Positions 45,597-55,604 of a stretch of 64,000 bases of DNA are shown one piece after another. The position numbers and the translations under genes were made by a program. The notes under the pieces were generated by a model that was not told the origin of the DNA, ran no database searches, and saw only the letters and a list, made by a program, of their open reading frames with translations. How positions within the stretch are numbered: the first letter of the stretch is position 1; each line of letters begins with the position of its first letter. Source of the DNA: Rubrobacter marinus (GTDB lineage Bacteria > Actinomycetota > Rubrobacteria > Rubrobacterales > Rubrobacteraceae); the NCBI RefSeq assembly GCF_011492965.1, contig NZ_CP045121.1, positions 1,674,001 through 1,738,000 on the forward strand, given 5' to 3'.

Positions 45597-48404
45597 CTAC
45601 GCGCCCTCTCTCCCGTCGTCCGCCGGGAGCGTCGCGCCCCTCCCGAGCGCGGAGAGGGGGGCGCGGAGGGCGACGCGGGTTCCCCTCCCCGGGGCGGACT
45701 CGACCTCGAGCTCGCCGCCGAGCTCGCGCGCCCGCTGGCGCATCGAGTCGGTACCGAGGCCGCCCGAGGCCGAGCCGCCGGGGTCGAACCCGCGGCCGTC
45801 GTCGGAGACGGAGAGGACCAGCTCTTCGCCGATCAGGTCCAGCTCGACCCGGGCGTGGCGCGCCCCCGAGTGGCGGCGGACGTTGTTCAGGGCCTCCTGG
45901 GCTACGCGGACGATCTGCCTTGCGGCCTCCTCCGGGATCCAGCCCGGCGGGTCGTGGCCCACGCGGAGCTCGACCTCGTACTCCTTGCGGGACATGCGGC
46001 GGTTGAGCTGCACGAGGGAGCCGAGCGATTGGGCGAGCGAGCTGTCCAGCTCCTCCCCGAGGCGGAGCTCGAAGAGGGCGACCCTGAGGCCCTCGACGGA
46101 GCGCCGGATCGCCTCGGCGGTCTCTTCGAGGCCGTCGCCCCCTCCGTCCCCGGAGAGCGCCTGCTTTATCTGGATCCCCTGCAGGGCGTAGACGAGGTCG
46201 GAGAGCACGCCGTCGTGGAGGTCGCGGGCGATCCTGCGCCGCTCGGCCTCCCTGGTCTCGGTGAGCTTTTCCTCGGCCCGCCTCCTCGAGACCGCCGCGG
46301 CGAGCACGTTCGCGACGGAGCGGAGGAAGTTGAGGTCGTCCTCGGTGAAGGCGCGGCGCTCCCTGGTGTGCACCCCGAGCACCCCGAAGGGGTCCTCGCC
46401 GTGGATGACCACCGTCGCCCCGCCGACGATGCCGTACCCCTCGACCGCCGGCGAGCCGGCAGTACCCGCCTCCTCCCGCAGGTCCTCGACCACGACGGTG
46501 CGGCCGGAGGCGAGCGCCTCGTACGCCCGCTCCAGCAGGCCCGGGTCGGGGAGGTCCGGGCCGTCTTCGTCCCACCCGACGCGCGCGCCGAGCACGAGCT
46601 CGCCGTCCTCGGGCAGGAGCTCGAGCACCTCGCAGTACTCCGCGTCGAGTGCCTCCGCGACCAGCCTCACCGCGTCGTCCATCAGGGCGCGGGGGTCGGG
46701 CTCGGCGAGGGCGCGGCGGCCAAGCTCGGCGACGAGCGCCTGCTGGCGGGCCCTGGTCTTCGCCTCCTCCTCCGCCCGCAAGCGCTCCGTCACGTCGTGG
46801 GCGACGACGCAGAGGGCCTCGCCGTCCCCGTAGGGGATGACGCTCGCGCTCACCTCGGCGTCGACCACGGAGCCGTCCTTGCGCAGGTAGCGCCTCTCGC
46901 CGACGAAGCGGCGTCCCTCGCGGACGGTCCAGGTGACGTTGCGGTCTATGCTCTCGCGGTCGTGGCCGATAAGGTCGTAGAGCGTCATGCCCCGCATCTC
47001 CTCGGCCGTGTAGCCCAGAGACGCGTGCAGGGCGGCGTTCGATTCCAGGATGCGCTTCGTCTCGACGTCCACGAGGAAGATGTTCTCCGCCGCCTGCTCG
47101 ACCACCGAGCGGTAGAGCTCCTCGCTCTGCGCCAGGGCCTCCTCCGTCCTCTTGCGGTCGGTGATCTCGTAGCGGATCGCGACGTACTGGTGGGGCTTGC
47201 CCCCCTCGTCGAGGAGCGGCACGATCGTCGTGTCGACCCAGTAGATCGAGCCGTCCTTCGCCCTGTTCTTGAGCTCCCCGCGCCACACCCCGCCGTTCGC
47301 GATCGTGCGCCAAAGGCCCCGGATGAACTCCTCGGGGTGGTGGCCGGAGTTGATGATCCGGTGGTCCTGCCCGAGAAGCTCCTCCCTGGAATACCCGGAG
47401 ATCTCGCAGAACTTGTCGTTGACGTAGGTGATCCTGCCTCGCTGGTCGGTGAACGCGACGATCGCCGACTCATCCAGCGCGAACTTGAGGTCGGAGAGCT
47501 CCTTGAGGGAGCGCCGGAGGTCCTCCTCGGCCTTTCTGGTCCCGGTGACGTCTCGCTGCGTGCCCCACACCCGCGTCACGCGGCCGTCCTCGACGATGCC
47601 GGTGAGGTTGTTGAGGAAGTACTTGACGTTCCCCTCGCGGTCGGTCTCCACCGAGGGCGCGTCGGAGAGCGCGTACCCCGAGCGCACGCAGGCCCTCAGG
47701 AACTCGAGGTTCGACGGCTCGGAGCGGGGCAGCAGGTCGCCGGGGCGCGCCCCGATCAGGTCCTCCGCCCTCTCGTAGCCGTACATCCGCGCGGCGGCGT
47801 CGTTGCACTCGGCGAGGTAGCCGTGGCGGTAGAAGAGCTCGATCTGCTCGTCCTCGTGCAGGTCCACGGGGACGGGTGTCCCGACCTCCATCCGCCAGAT
47901 CCCCTCGGTGCTCTGGGCGACAAAGGTCCGGTAGCGCTCCTCGCTCGCCTTGAGGGCCGCCTCGGCGTACGCGCGCTCCCTCCTTACCGTCGCCTCCCGG
48001 AGCTCCCGGGCCACGACGGGCGCCAGCCGCGCCAGGTTGCTCTTGGAGACGTAGTCGCGGGCCCCCTCGCGCATCGCCTCGACGGCGAGCTCCTCGCCCA
48101 CGTTGCCCGAGACGACGACGAACGGCGTCTCGGGGCTCACCCGGCGCAGAAACTCGAGCGCCTTGGGCGCCCGCAGGCGCGGCAGGTAGTAGTCGGCGAG
48201 CACGACGTCCCAGGGCTCGCCCCGCTCCAGCGCCTGCCGCCACGCCTCCTCGACCCCCTCCAGGTCCTCCACCCGCTCGAAGACCACCCCGTAGCCGGCG
48301 CGGCGCAGCTCCATGACCACGAGCAGGGCGTCGTCGGGCGAGTCCTCCACGATGAGCACCCTGAGCGGCGTCTCGCCCGCGACCCCCCGCCGCCGCGCGT
48401 TCAC
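45597..48404 (-). CDS. hybrid sensor histidine kinase (REC-PAS-PAS-PAS-GAF-HisKA_3-HATPase)
   Basis: GTG 48404 was chosen because GGAGGAAGT lies just upstream; it gives 935 residues. The domains in order are: receiver (about 10-130, [14 protein letters not shown] with phospho-Asp in VVLADYYLP), three PAS domains (about 150-555), GAF (about 580-715), HisKA_3 (phospho-His in [20 protein letters not shown]) and HATPase ([16 protein letters not shown] and [10 protein letters not shown]). There is no membrane helix, so it senses cytoplasmic signals. The kinase is of the NarL-partner type but no NarL regulator is adjacent. The receiver at the N terminus means it is itself a phosphorylation target. 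Confidence 0.93.
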   Translation of the reverse strand: MNARRRGVAGETPLRVLIVEDSPDDALLVVMELRRAGYGVVFERVEDLEGVEEAWRQALERGEPWDVVLADYYLPRLRAPKALEFLRRVSPETPFVVVSGNVGEELAVEAMREGARDYVSKSNLARLAPVVARELREATVRRERAYAEAALKASEERYRTFVAQSTEGIWRMEVGTPVPVDLHEDEQIELFYRHGYLAECNDAAARMYGYERAEDLIGARPGDLLPRSEPSNLEFLRACVRSGYALSDAPSVETDREGNVKYFLNNLTGIVEDGRVTRVWGTQRDVTGTRKAEEDLRRSLKELSDLKFALDESAIVAFTDQRGRITYVNDKFCEISGYSREELLGQDHRIINSGHHPEEFIRGLWRTIANGGVWRGELKNRAKDGSIYWVDTTIVPLLDEGGKPHQYVAIRYEITDRKRTEEALAQSEELYRSVVEQAAENIFLVDVETKRILESNAALHASLGYTAEEMRGMTLYDLIGHDRESIDRNVTWTVREGRRFVGERRYLRKDGSVVDAEVSASVIPYGDGEALCVVAHDVTERLRAEEEAKTRARQQALVAELGRRALAEPDPRALMDDAVRLVAEALDAEYCEVLELLPEDGELVLGARVGWDEDGPDLPDPGLLERAYEALASGRTVVVEDLREEAGTAGSPAVEGYGIVGGATVVIHGEDPFGVLGVHTRERRAFTEDDLNFLRSVANVLAAAVSRRRAEEKLTETREAERRRIARDLHDGVLSDLVYALQGIQIKQALSGDGGGDGLEETAEAIRRSVEGLRVALFELRLGEELDSSLAQSLGSLVQLNRRMSRKEYEVELRVGHDPPGWIPEEAARQIVRVAQEALNNVRRHSGARHARVELDLIGEELVLSVSDDGRGFDPGGSASGGLGTDSMRQRARELGGELEVESAPGRGTRVALRAPLSALGRGATLPADDGREGA

Positions 48405-48900
48405 AATACTTCCTCCGTGACGCCGCTGCCGACCCTCCCGCACCGAACGGACGCGAAGGCGAGCAGGTCGACGGGGAGAGCGCCGCGGCTCGCGAACGCG
48501 GGCGTCCCCGCCCTCCGGGGACGCCCCCTGGCCCCGAGCGGGCCGAGCCGGTCGGTCTCCCGCGCGCGCCGTGCGGGGGGTACACGGGGAGAACCTGTGT
48601 CCGGCCGTGCCGTTCTGCTCAAACCGTACCTCTTCTTCGGCCCCCGTCCGGCGGGCCCCTCCCGGACGGCGTCCGGGTCCCGGTGGTCCTCTGCGGTCCC
48701 ACCTGAGGGGCGGGGGGAACGGTGCCCCCTCGTCGTTTCTATTATGGGGCAGGATAAGGGCCGTGACCACGTCTTCTGCGCGCCCGCGAGGGGGACGGCG
48801 CGCCCGGCCCGTTACCCGATCGCGACGCGTGATGCGTCGCCGCGGAGCCCCCGGACGGTACCTTGTAGGGTCGGGCCGGGGATGCTCGTTGCGGGTGGGG
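48405..48900. other. intergenic, no gene; possible kinase promoter
   Basis: This gap of about 500 bases lies between two minus-strand genes. No open frame with a ribosome site was accepted. Apart from a possible promoter near 48755 nothing stands out; if that promoter is used the kinase leader is over 300 bases. Confidence 0.4.
48741..48769 (-). promoter_or_regulatory. possible promoter of the sensor kinase gene
   Basis: On the minus strand TGGTCA and CATAAT are 17 bases apart (4/6 and 5/6 matches) inside the AT-richer part of the gap. Confidence 0.35.
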
Positions 48901-49359
48901 CTACTCCTCGTCCTCGAGCCGCCGGACGAGCTCCTGGGCCAGCTTGGCCATCAGCTCGAGGTCGCGCTCGGCGAGCCAGGGGTCGGACGAGTGGCTCAGG
49001 CAGCAGAGCGTGCCGTAGGGGCGACCGTCGGAGAGCACGAGCGGGAAGCCCGCGTAGGCGCCGATGGCGGCCTCCCGCGTCATCTCGAGGTCGCGCACGA
49101 TCTCCTGGTTGGCGGCGTCGGCGATAACGCCCGGCAGGCTGCCCTCCATCACGCGCTTGCAGTAGGAGTGCTCCAGGGGGATGCTCTCTCCCTCCTCGAA
49201 GCCGAACGAGGAGGCGTCCCCGCTCACCGCCCGGAAGACCAGCCGCCCGTCGACGAACTCCGTGACTATGGCGATGTCCATGTCGAGAGCTTCCTTCGCC
49301 GACGCGAGCACGCTCTCCACGACCTCCTGCGGCGGAACCCTCGTTTCTCGACTCGACAA
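48901..49359 (-). CDS. GAF-domain protein
   Basis: TTG 49359 has GGAGG five bases upstream and gives 152 residues; an in-frame TTG at 49371 would add four. The protein is a single GAF domain: [19 protein letters not shown], the conserved Cys in [11 protein letters not shown], and [20 protein letters not shown]. Such domains bind small ligands, hemes or bilins and often feed a kinase. It lies upstream of the large kinase on the same strand but about 500 bases apart, so co-transcription is uncertain. Confidence 0.87.
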   Translation of the reverse strand: MSSRETRVPPQEVVESVLASAKEALDMDIAIVTEFVDGRLVFRAVSGDASSFGFEEGESIPLEHSYCKRVMEGSLPGVIADAANQEIVRDLEMTREAAIGAYAGFPLVLSDGRPYGTLCCLSHSSDPWLAERDLELMAKLAQELVRRLEDEE

Positions 49360-49431
49360 ATCCACCTCCAAAGGGATACGAGCAGACGCCCGCGAGCCTA
49401 CAAACGACCTGTTTCTTTGCGAGACCCGGAT

Positions 49432-49462
49432 ATTTTAGCTCGTTCGGCATCTTAGTTGCCAA
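49432..49462 (-). promoter_or_regulatory. possible promoter of the GAF-protein gene
   Basis: On the minus strand TTGGCA and TAAAAT (5/6 each) are 19 bases apart, slightly wide. The transcript leader would be about 65 bases. Confidence 0.4.
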
Positions 49463-49481
49463 CGAAACGGATACCGCCACG

Positions 49482-50894
49482 TCAATTAACGACGGGCGGG
49501 CGACGCTTGCCGTGTCCTGTGACACTTTCGAAGGCGTGGGCCAGCCTCAGGACGCCCAGGTCGTCGCGGGGGCGGCCCACGATCTGCAGGCCCACGGGCA
49601 GCCCCTCGGGGGTGAAGCCGCAGGGGACGGAGATCGCCGGTAGGCCCATGACGGTGACGAGGTAGCAGGACTTCATCCAGTCGATGTAGGTCTCCATCTC
49701 CACCCCGTCTATCTCCGTGGGGTAGCGGAGCCCGACGTCGAAAGGAAGCACCTGGGCGACGGGCAGGACCAGAAACTCGTAGGCGTCCATAAACTCGCGC
49801 GCCGCGTGGTAGAGCTCAACGCGCCGTCGCTCTGCCCACCCGACGCTCGGGCCGCTCAGGCGCGCCCCCTCCTCTATGTTCCATGCCACCGTGTCCTTCA
49901 TCTGCCCGCGATGCTTCTTCAAAAGCTCCCCGTAGGCCAGCTCGAAGCGCCAGGCGCGCAGGATCTTGAAGACCTCGTCCGCGCCCGCGAGGTCGGGCTC
50001 GGCCTCGTCCACCGCGCAGCCCAGGGCCTCGAGGACGCGGCGCCCGCCCTCGACCACCCCCGTCACCCGGACGTCCACCGGCAGCCCGCCGAGGTCCCTG
50101 CTCCACGCCACGCGCACCCCGCGGAAGTCGCGGTCGAGGGGCCGGGCGAAGGTGCCGCCGGGTTCGGAGATCGAGAGGGGAGAGCGCGGGTCCGGGCCGG
50201 CGATGGCGCTCAGCACGAGGGCCACGTCCTCGACGGTGCGGGCCATCGGGCCCTCGACCGAGAGGGGGTGCGGCGCGACGTCGGGCCAGGTCGGGACCCT
50301 GCCGGGGGAGGGCCGCAGGCCCACGACGTTGCAGAACGAGGCCGGGTTTCTCAGGGAGCCGCCCATGTCGCTACCGTCGGCGATGGGGAGCATCCCGCAG
50401 GCCAGGGCCGCCGCCGCGCCGCCGCTCGAGCCGCCGCTCGTCTTCGTCGCATCGTAGGGGTTGAGCGTCTCCCCGAAGACCTCGTTGAAGGTCTGGGAGC
50501 CCGCGCCGAACTCGGGGGTGTTGGTCTTACCGACCGTGACGGCGCCCGCCGCCCTCAGCCGCTCCACGATCAGGGCGTCCGTCTCCGGCACGAAGTCCGC
50601 GAAGATGGGGGAGCCGAAGGTAGTCCTGATGCCGCGCGTCAGCGCGAGGTCCTTGTGAGCCACCGGGAGCCCGTGCAGGGGCCCGACCGGCAGGCCCCTC
50701 GCGAGCACCTCGTCCGCGGCGCGGGCCCCCTCCATCGCCCGCTCCGGCAGGAGAGTGACGACGGCGTTGATCCGGGGGTTGACGGCCTCGATCCTCTCCA
50801 GGTGCGCCTCCATCACCTCGGTCGCCGACAGCTCGCCCCGCCGGATCCGCCCGGCAAGCTCCGTGGCCGTCATAGAACAGATTTCGTCCGCCAA
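49482..50894 (-). CDS. amidase (amidase signature family)
   Basis: TTG 50894 has GGGGAGG nine bases upstream and gives 470 residues starting at ADEICSMTATELAG; longer starts add an Arg-rich tail. The triad is present: Lys in PVAHKDLALT, cis-Ser in TSGGSSGGAAAALA and the nucleophile Ser in GSDMGGSLRNPASF. GLPVGLQIVGRPRDD closes the domain. The substrate amide is unknown. It is divergent from the deacetylase at 51.3 kb. Confidence 0.92.
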   Translation of the reverse strand: MADEICSMTATELAGRIRRGELSATEVMEAHLERIEAVNPRINAVVTLLPERAMEGARAADEVLARGLPVGPLHGLPVAHKDLALTRGIRTTFGSPIFADFVPETDALIVERLRAAGAVTVGKTNTPEFGAGSQTFNEVFGETLNPYDATKTSGGSSGGAAAALACGMLPIADGSDMGGSLRNPASFCNVVGLRPSPGRVPTWPDVAPHPLSVEGPMARTVEDVALVLSAIAGPDPRSPLSISEPGGTFARPLDRDFRGVRVAWSRDLGGLPVDVRVTGVVEGGRRVLEALGCAVDEAEPDLAGADEVFKILRAWRFELAYGELLKKHRGQMKDTVAWNIEEGARLSGPSVGWAERRRVELYHAAREFMDAYEFLVLPVAQVLPFDVGLRYPTEIDGVEMETYIDWMKSCYLVTVMGLPAISVPCGFTPEGLPVGLQIVGRPRDDLGVLRLAHAFESVTGHGKRRPPVVN

Positions 50895-51281
50895 GTACCC
50901 GTACCTCCCCGCGCGAGGCCCGCGATCACGCGACGCCCGCTCGTTCCCGGACCCGAGAAGAAGCCCCCCGGACGACCGCGCACCCCGCGGCACGGGCTCC
51001 CGCACCGTGGCGCCGCCGGTCGGAGGGACCTTCCACGACGCCGGCCATCATATAAGCGACCGCCGACCGCCGAAACCGCCCCCAGCGGGACCTCCGCCGT
51101 GTAGCGGGGTCAGGGGGCAGCGCTCCTCGTCGCTCGCGACAGCGACGGTCCTCTCCTTGGAACGCGGGTCACGGTCTCGGCGGTGCTGGTCGGCGGCCTG
51201 GAGCTCATCGTCTGCCGGGTTTCTTTGAGGGGGTTTCTTGTAGAATGCCGGCCGTCGAGAAACCGTGAGGGAGGGGGAAGG
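50895..51281. other. divergent intergenic region
   Basis: This region of about 390 bases must hold the promoters of the amidase and the deacetylase. A TAGAAT box at 51241-51246 is a candidate -10 for the rightward gene but has no good -35 partner. No coding signal was accepted. Confidence 0.4.
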
Positions 51282-52184
51282 ATGGCCGAAAAAGAGATCT
51301 ACTGCGCCTTCGGCGTCGACGTCGACGCGGTCGCGGGATGGCTCGGCTCCTACGGGGGAGAGGACTCGCCCGACGACATCTCGCGGGGCCTCTTCGCCGG
51401 CGAGGTCGGGAGCCCGCGGCTCCTGAAGCTCTTCGAGAAGTACGACCTCCGGACGACGTGGTTCATCCCCGGCCACTCCATCGAGACCTTCCCCGAGCAG
51501 ATGAAGGCCGTCGTGGACGCCGGGCACGAGGTCGGGACGCACGGCTACTCGCACGAGAACCCGGTCGCCATGACCCCGCAGCAGGAGCGCGACGTGCTAG
51601 AGAGGTGCATCGAGCTCGTGGACGACCTCACCGGCAAGAGGCCGGTCGGAAACGTGGCCCCGTGGTGGGAGCCCTCCAACACGACGAACGAGCTCCTCCT
51701 GGAGTTCGGCTACAAGTACGACCACTCCCTCCAGCACGACGACTTCACCCCCTACTACGCCCGCGTCGGCGACGAGTGGACCAGGATCGACTACTCCAAG
51801 AAGGCCGAGGAGTGGATGAAGCCGCTCGTGCGCGGCGAGGAGACCGACCTCATAAAGATCCCGGCGAACTGGTACCTCGACGACCTGCCCCCGATGATGT
51901 TCATAAAGGGCTCGCCGAACTCCCACGGCTTCGTCAACCCCAGGGACATCGAGCAGATGTGGAGGGACCAGTTCGACTGGGTCCACCGCGAGATGGACTA
52001 CGCCGTCTACGCCTTCACGATCCACCCTGACGTCTCCGGCCGCCCGCAGGTCCTCCTGATGCTCGAGCGCATGATCGAGTACATCAACGGCCACGACGGC
52101 GTGAAGTGGGCGACCTTTGAAGAGATCGCCGACGACTTCGCCCGGCGCCGGCCCCGCGAAGACGCCGTCCCCAGCCCTACCTAG
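51282..52184 (+). CDS. polysaccharide deacetylase family protein (NodB homology)
   Basis: ATG 51282 gives 300 residues. [12 protein letters not shown] carries the metal-binding Asp pair, [12 protein letters not shown] the His pair (HxxxH-like), and [14 protein letters not shown] the C-terminal catalytic His. There is no signal peptide, so it acts inside the cell. It resembles the PuuE/allantoinase-like branch that hydrolyses small amides rather than cell-wall deacetylases. The amidase lies divergently upstream, suggesting a shared amide or ureide substrate, which is an inference. Confidence 0.87.
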   Translation: MAEKEIYCAFGVDVDAVAGWLGSYGGEDSPDDISRGLFAGEVGSPRLLKLFEKYDLRTTWFIPGHSIETFPEQMKAVVDAGHEVGTHGYSHENPVAMTPQQERDVLERCIELVDDLTGKRPVGNVAPWWEPSNTTNELLLEFGYKYDHSLQHDDFTPYYARVGDEWTRIDYSKKAEEWMKPLVRGEETDLIKIPANWYLDDLPPMMFIKGSPNSHGFVNPRDIEQMWRDQFDWVHREMDYAVYAFTIHPDVSGRPQVLLMLERMIEYINGHDGVKWATFEEIADDFARRRPREDAVPSPT

Positions 52185-52270
52185 GAAAATCTCCGAGCGT
52201 GCGCTTGCCCCGCGACGGGTTCGTGATCCCTCACCCCGTAGGGACCTACGTTTCGGCGTAGACTCCGAGG

Positions 52271-53365
52271 ATGGAGGAACGGGGTCGGGGGGCAGGGACG
52301 CGCGGGGCGCGCCCGCTTTTGGAGATAGGCAGGATCTTCCACGAGCCGGACGTCGCCGCCTACGAGCGGGGGCGTGAGATCCTGGCGCGCTTCCCCGACG
52401 CCGAGCGCGTCGAGGTGCCGTCCCACTGGAACATAAAGGGCCTTCACGGCAACGAGGGTCTCGTCGGCGACTGGGTCGGGATCAAGCGCGGCGTCCTCGT
52501 CCTCGGCGTCAAGAAGTCGCTCTCTTGCCGCCCCAACGGCAGGAGCGCGGACTTTATCGCCCCTTCCCACTCGAACGGCTGCGCGATGGCGTGCGCCTAC
52601 TGCTACGTCCCCCGCCGCAAGGGCTACGCCAACCCCATTACCACCTTCGTGAACATCGGGGGGATCATGGGCAACATCGAGCGCCACGCGAAGAGGCAGG
52701 GCCTCAAGATGGAGCCGAACCAGGTCGATCCGAGATTCTGGGTCTACGACATCGGCGAGAACGGCGACTGCTCCGTCGACGCCACCGTGAGCGACAACGT
52801 GAGGGACATCGTCGACCTCTTCAAGGAGCTGCCGAACGCCAAGGCCTCCTTCGCCACGAAGTACGTCAACCGCGACCTCCTCGGTTACGACCCGCAGGGC
52901 AAGACGCGCATCCGGTTCAGCCTCATGCCCGAGGGGATCTCGAAGGTCGTGGACGTGAGGACGAGCCGCGTCCGGGAGCGCATCGCGGCGATCAACGACT
53001 TCGTCGAGGCGGGCTACGAGGTGCACGTCAACTTCAGCCCCGTGATCGTCTACGAGGGCTGGCGCGCCGACTACACGGAGCTTTTCGCCCAGCTCGACGA
53101 CGCCCTCTCCACGCGGGCGAAGGCGCAGCTCGCCTGCGAGGTCATCTTCCTCACGCACAACGCCGGGCTCCACGAGGTCAACCTCGGCTGGCACCCGAAG
53201 GCCGAGGACCTTCTGTGGACCCCCGACCTCCAGGAGCGCAAGGTCTCCCAGAACGGCGCCCCGAACGTCCGCTACCGCACGGGCAAGAAGGGCAGGATGG
53301 TCAAGCTCTTCGAGGGGATGCTCGCCGAGCACCTACCGTACTGCACCGTCCGCTACGCCTTCTAG
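52271..53365 (+). CDS. spore photoproduct lyase family radical SAM protein
   Basis: The 364-residue protein has the radical SAM cluster motif NGCAMACAYCYVPRRKGYANP (CxxxCxxC) near residue 105, a TIM-barrel core (FATKYVNRDLLGYD and RIRFSLMPEG) and a C-terminal region with NLGWHPKAEDLLW. It is a variant of the SplB group. Classic SplB splits the thymine dimer of UV-irradiated spores by SAM chemistry. No sporulation gene is seen here, so repair of the same or another dimer in vegetative cells is possible. The gene is monocistronic. Confidence 0.88.
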   Translation: MEERGRGAGTRGARPLLEIGRIFHEPDVAAYERGREILARFPDAERVEVPSHWNIKGLHGNEGLVGDWVGIKRGVLVLGVKKSLSCRPNGRSADFIAPSHSNGCAMACAYCYVPRRKGYANPITTFVNIGGIMGNIERHAKRQGLKMEPNQVDPRFWVYDIGENGDCSVDATVSDNVRDIVDLFKELPNAKASFATKYVNRDLLGYDPQGKTRIRFSLMPEGISKVVDVRTSRVRERIAAINDFVEAGYEVHVNFSPVIVYEGWRADYTELFAQLDDALSTRAKAQLACEVIFLTHNAGLHEVNLGWHPKAEDLLWTPDLQERKVSQNGAPNVRYRTGKKGRMVKLFEGMLAEHLPYCTVRYAF

Positions 53366-53492
53366 CGTCGCGCGGAGCGCGTCTCCGCCCGAGCGCGAGG
53401 CCCTCGACCCGGATCCCACCCTTCGGAGACTCCCTCGCTGGTGTGGTAGCTTAACGCGCATTACGGTTCGGAAGATTCGAGAGGATGCCATC

Positions 53493-53576
53493 ATGAGGGC
53501 GGGAGCGGAGATTGTTTTGCCTGTCGAGGAGCGGGGTTTGGCCTGCGGGGTGCTCGCGGGAACGCGGAGGGCCTGA
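53493..53576 (+). other. possible 27-codon upstream ORF
   Basis: An ATG-started frame ends three bases before the lipoprotein start. It has a moderate GAGAGG site. It may be an upstream reading frame controlling the lipoprotein, or chance. Confidence 0.25.
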
Positions 53577-53579
53577 GGG

Positions 53580-54071
53580 GTGGTGAGCGGCGCGCGTGCC
53601 CGGGCCTTGTTGCCGATCTTGTTCGCGCTCGCCCTCGGGGCGGCGCTCGCGGGCTGCGGCTCGGAGGAGGAAGGGGCCGGAAGCCCGCCCGCCGAGCCGG
53701 CGGAGCAGGCGGCGCCCGCGGAGACCGTCGAGGCGACGGCCCCCGAGGAGACCGGGGGCGACGCAGAGGCCTCCGTGCGCACGGCGACCGTGAGGCTGTC
53801 GGGGTCGGAGGGGACGGTCTACGCGGGGAGCTACGGGAACCTCGACGGTTCGGAGTACGCCGAGGGGCTGCTGGAGGGGGAGCCCGTCGAGTTCACGGTG
53901 GACCTGCGAGAGTCCGGCTTCGACGTCGTCAACGCGTCCTTCGCCAAGCCTAACGGCAACTACGACGGCGTGCTGAAGATCGAGATACTCGCGAACGGCG
54001 AGGTCGTCGCCGAGCAGGAGGCCGAGACGCAGTACGGCACGCTGAACCTGACCTGGAGCTCGGAGGGGTAG
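53580..54071 (+). CDS. putative lipoprotein
   Basis: GTG 53580 or 53583 begins a 163-residue protein. The signal peptide ARALLPILFALALGAALAGC ends in a lipobox with Cys near residue 26. An Ala/Glu/Pro linker follows, then a beta-rich domain from about residue 70 to the end (VEFTVDLRESGFDVVNASF and LNLTWSSEG). The size and layout recall small MmpS-like lipoproteins but the family is not certain. It is probably anchored on the outer face of the cell membrane. Confidence 0.75.
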   Translation: MVSGARARALLPILFALALGAALAGCGSEEEGAGSPPAEPAEQAAPAETVEATAPEETGGDAEASVRTATVRLSGSEGTVYAGSYGNLDGSEYAEGLLEGEPVEFTVDLRESGFDVVNASFAKPNGNYDGVLKIEILANGEVVAEQEAETQYGTLNLTWSSEG

Positions 54072-54096
54072 CGGAAGCCGCTCCCCGAAGCCCGGG

Positions 54097-54576
54097 CTAC
54101 GACCGTCCCAGCGGTCCGGACGGTGGCCGGTCCGCGGGCAGGACGTAGTACAGGGCGCCGTCGTGGCTCTCGACGCGCAGGTGCCCCTCGTTGGCGAGCT
54201 TCAGAAGCATCCCCTCCGCCTCGCCGACCGTGAGCGGGGTCTCCAGCGCCGCCCCGACGGGCGTGATCGCCCCGCCCGAGTCCCGGAGCGCGAGCAGCAG
54301 CGACTTCTCGGCCCCGAAACCCGACGGGCCGCGAGTACCGCGAGGGCGCCACGCGGCCCACAGCAGGAGCGCGGCGGGTGGGAGCCAGCACGCCAGCGCC
54401 AGCCACAGCCCCGGCGCTCGGGCGAGCGCCGCGTACGAGGCAACCAGCGCCGGAAGGAGGATGGTCAGGCCCAGGGCGAGCGGGACCCGAGATTCTCCGA
54501 CGAACGCCTGCCCGGACCCGCCGCCCCCCCGGCGCCGCTCCCCGCCACCCCGTTCCCGCAGGTCCACGTAAGCCAC
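54097..54576 (-). CDS. membrane protein with C-terminal winged-helix-like domain
   Basis: GTG 54576 follows GGAGG at seven bases and gives 159 residues. A Gly/Arg-rich tail of about 30 residues is followed by two membrane helices (LALGLTILLPALVASYAALA and WLALACWLPPAALLLWAAW). The last 65 residues (LLALRDSGGAITPVGAAL to GHLRVESHDGALYYVL) look like a winged helix. The combination resembles small actinobacterial membrane-bound regulators. No partner is evident. It is convergent with the lipoprotein gene. Confidence 0.65.
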   Translation of the reverse strand: MAYVDLRERGGGERRRGGGGSGQAFVGESRVPLALGLTILLPALVASYAALARAPGLWLALACWLPPAALLLWAAWRPRGTRGPSGFGAEKSLLLALRDSGGAITPVGAALETPLTVGEAEGMLLKLANEGHLRVESHDGALYYVLPADRPPSGPLGRS

Positions 54577-54688
54577 CGTAACTCCTCCCGTCCCCGGACT
54601 AGGCTTCCAGTCCCCAAGCAACGATAATGCTAAGGCAGCAGGGCTTCATTTCGGTAACGGCTTGTTAAGAACTTCGGGCGGTCGAGCC

Positions 54689-55543
54689 TTACGCTCCGTC
54701 GTCTACCCTCGTCTCGAGCAGCGACGCGACGCCGGCGATCGGGGCGCCGCCGAACTTCTCGCGCAGGCGCACGAGGCTCGGCCCGAAGCTCGCTTCGAGG
54801 GTCTCCCTGTGCGAGAGCAGCATCTCGGCGATGTAGAGGTCGTGCCTTATCTGCTCGGTGATCGGGACGACCATGCCGGGGTGGGAGGACCACGCGGCGC
54901 GGCTCTCGCCCCCGAGCGAGACGATGCCCGCCACGATCTCCCTCGCATCGGCGCTCAAGATGATCCAACGTCCCCCGAACTGTTTCGTGATCTCCTCGGC
55001 GAGGTCGTGGAGGTAGATCCTCGCGAAGGGATAGTCCGGCTCCCCGTAGGCGACCACCGTCACCTCGACGCCCCTCCCCGCGGCCTCGGCCAGGTCGTCG
55101 CGGAGCTCCGGCGCGTCCTCCCTCCACACCTGGAGCAAGAGGCTCCCCTCGGCCCTCCCGATCACCTCGCGGGCCCGGGCCAGTATCTCCGCCCGCCCGG
55201 TGATGTCCCAGATAAGCTCCGAGGGGTTGGTCTCGGCCGCGTACCGCTCCAGACCCTCCTCCGCCACCCTTAGCGACTCCTCGGCCTTGCGGCGCCGCGC
55301 GAGGATCAACTCCCGCGCCGGCAGCGGCGCGTAGCGGACCGGATCCCCGTGGCTTACCAGCACCTCGCCCCGCCCGACCATCCCCCGCAACACCTCGTAG
55401 ACCTTCGACCGCGGCACCCCCGACGCACGCGCGATGCCGTACCCGGACAGGGGCGACTCCCTCAACAGCGCGAGGTAGACCTTCGACTCGTACGGGGTGA
55501 ACCCGAGGTCCCCGAGGGCCGGGATCAGGGGAGAACCTTCCAT
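54689..55543 (-). CDS. TrmB family transcriptional regulator
   Basis: ATG 55543 gives 284 residues and lies exactly seven bases after a TATAGT box, implying a leaderless message. The N-terminal winged helix reads LGFTPYESKVYLALLRESPL and ARASGVPRSKVYEVLRGMV (about 8-60), followed by a coiled helix and a TrmB ligand domain (LLLQVWREDAPELRDD and GVEVTVVAYGEPDYPF, from about residue 110). TrmB proteins sense sugars in archaea and some bacteria. It is divergent from the DUF2000 gene, which it may control. Confidence 0.9.
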   Translation of the reverse strand: MEGSPLIPALGDLGFTPYESKVYLALLRESPLSGYGIARASGVPRSKVYEVLRGMVGRGEVLVSHGDPVRYAPLPARELILARRRKAEESLRVAEEGLERYAAETNPSELIWDITGRAEILARAREVIGRAEGSLLLQVWREDAPELRDDLAEAAGRGVEVTVVAYGEPDYPFARIYLHDLAEEITKQFGGRWIILSADAREIVAGIVSLGGESRAAWSSHPGMVVPITEQIRHDLYIAEMLLSHRETLEASFGPSLVRLREKFGGAPIAGVASLLETRVDDGA

Positions 55544-55550
55544 GCGCCCA

Positions 55551-55579
55551 ACTATAGTCCACCCGCTTGCGCCTGCCAA
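55551..55579 (-). promoter_or_regulatory. trmB promoter, apparently leaderless
   Basis: On the minus strand TTGGCA and TATAGT (5/6 each) are 17 bases apart. The ATG begins eight bases after the -10 box ends, i.e. where transcription should start. Confidence 0.7.
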
Positions 55580-55604
55580 ACCACCCTGTTACCTTGGGGT
55601 AGCT

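Noticed and set aside
46000-49127. Very long plus-strand frame opposite the sensor kinase
   Set aside because: A typical antisense frame in high-GC DNA; the minus strand has clear kinase domains.
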